DNA of 5,444 nt from contig NZ_JBEXCV010000286.1 of the NCBI RefSeq assembly GCF_040605455.1, positions 1 to 5,444 on the forward strand, read 5' to 3'. This stretch comes from Embleya sp040605455 (GTDB lineage: Bacteria; Actinomycetota; Actinomycetes; Streptomycetales; Streptomycetaceae). Below, piece by piece: positions 5,293 to 5,444 of the stretch. The position numbers were made by a program, and so were the translations under genes. The notes below the pieces were generated by a model, which saw only the letters and a list, made by a program, of their open reading frames with translations, was not told the DNA's origin and searched no databases. Positions within the stretch are counted from its first letter, which is position 1; every line of letters begins with the position of its first letter.

Positions 5293-5442
5293 GAGATTCT
5301 TGGCCGTCGTCCGGTCCCCTGCCGGCGTGGTGGGCGGAGCGCGCCAGGGGCCGGACGAGCGGGGACGGGTTCCCTCGTCGTCGCTCGCCCCGGCCAAGGT
5401 GACGAGATCCGATTCCCCCGCGATGCCCCCTCCACCGGGGAA
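5272..5442 (-). CDS. Possible C-terminal end of an unidentified protein (partial)
   Basis: One minus-strand frame entering from the right edge is open for 56 codons and stops at TAA 5274-5272. It begins FPGGGGIAGESDLVTLAGA and ends with the basic tail TAKNLLRKRKR. About 80% of third positions are G or C, lower than in the sure genes. If real, its last codons contain the palindrome and the -35 box of the next promoter. No domain can be recognised in so short a piece; it may equally be noncoding DNA. Confidence 0.28.
   Translation of the reverse strand, partial: FPGGGGIAGESDLVTLAGASDDEGTRPRSSGPWRAPPTTPAGDRTTAKNLLRKRKR
5274..5297. promoter_or_regulatory. Perfect 24-base inverted repeat, probable repressor operator
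   Basis: Arms ATCTCTTGCGC (5274-5284) and GCGCAAGAGAT (5287-5297) are perfect around a 2-base TT centre. The repeat overlaps the -35 box and spacer of the leftward promoter, the classic position for a dimeric helix-turn-helix repressor. The 2-base centre is too tight for an RNA hairpin to use the whole stem, which favours DNA recognition. The regulator is not visible in this window. An alternative is a coincidental palindrome at the 3' end of a gene. Confidence 0.7.
5309..5356. repeat. Long-armed inverted repeat with one bulge near the right edge
   Basis: GTCCGG-T-CCCCTG (5309-5321) pairs with CAGGGGCCGGAC (5345-5356): 12 pairs with a single bulged T and a 23-base loop. It lies just upstream, in the leftward sense, of the operator and promoter. 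It could end transcription arriving from the right or be a second regulatory structure. Confidence 0.4.
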
Positions 5443-5444
5443 CA

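Noticed and set aside
5274..5297. The palindrome as an intrinsic terminator
   Set aside because: A 2-base loop is sterically unfavourable in RNA and no U-run follows in either direction, whereas overlap with a promoter fits an operator better.
2979..5435. A minus-strand reading frame open for almost 2.5 kb
   Set aside because: Its translation is dominated by Arg, Pro and His repeats, it is out of frame with the convincing gene at 4001-5059, and it runs antisense through the Nudix gene and the terminator at 3913-3941.
5399..5444. Possible start of a plus-strand gene at GTG 5399
   Set aside because: No separate Shine-Dalgarno site and only 15 codons before the edge; no rightward promoter could be recognised.

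Overview
The window is very GC-rich, and almost every codon of the believable genes ends in G or C. Several genes lack an ATG start, and the terminators are hairpins without a U-run. All of this points to a high-GC actinomycete of the Streptomyces/Kitasatospora/Embleya type. Gene density is low, intergenic stretches are long, and most products are uncharacterised actinobacterial proteins. It looks like accessory chromosome or a mobile or defence-type region rather than core genome. There are no rRNA, tRNA, transposase or CRISPR signals.

Left part (1-1932), all on the minus strand. A Phd/YefM-antitoxin-like protein starts at 420 and runs off the left edge. A small uncharacterised protein lies at 768-1214. 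A third uncharacterised gene (1463-1932) is split between two reading frames at a (CG)6 tract (1637-1648). Removing one CG unit would restore a single frame of about 155 residues.

Middle part (2503-3809), plus strand. First comes a membrane-anchored Mrr-type restriction endonuclease: two transmembrane helices, then a PD-(D/E)xK nuclease with a G-x-D...QxK active site. After a hairpin terminator and a 242-base spacer comes a Nudix hydrolase with an excellent Shine-Dalgarno sequence. A perfect 11-bp hairpin terminator at 3913-3941 separates it from the convergent gene on its right.

Right part (4001-5444), minus strand. A well-preserved uncharacterised protein of about 352 residues is encoded here. 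Its coding signal continues well upstream of its only ATG (4798), yet the minus strand has no ATG, GTG or TTG in any frame from 4799 to 5261. The best start is an ACG at 5059 behind a GGAGG. Further upstream, at 5263-5297, a sigma70-like promoter overlaps a perfect 11+2+11 inverted repeat, which looks like a repressor operator. The last 170 bases may hold the C-terminal tail of another minus-strand gene.

The genes do not form an obvious pathway. The Mrr nuclease and the antitoxin-like protein suggest a defence or stress flavour, but no known multi-gene system can be named. The most notable signals are the non-canonical start with its start-codon desert, the CG-tract frameshift, the operator palindrome, and the doubled Phd-like motif.
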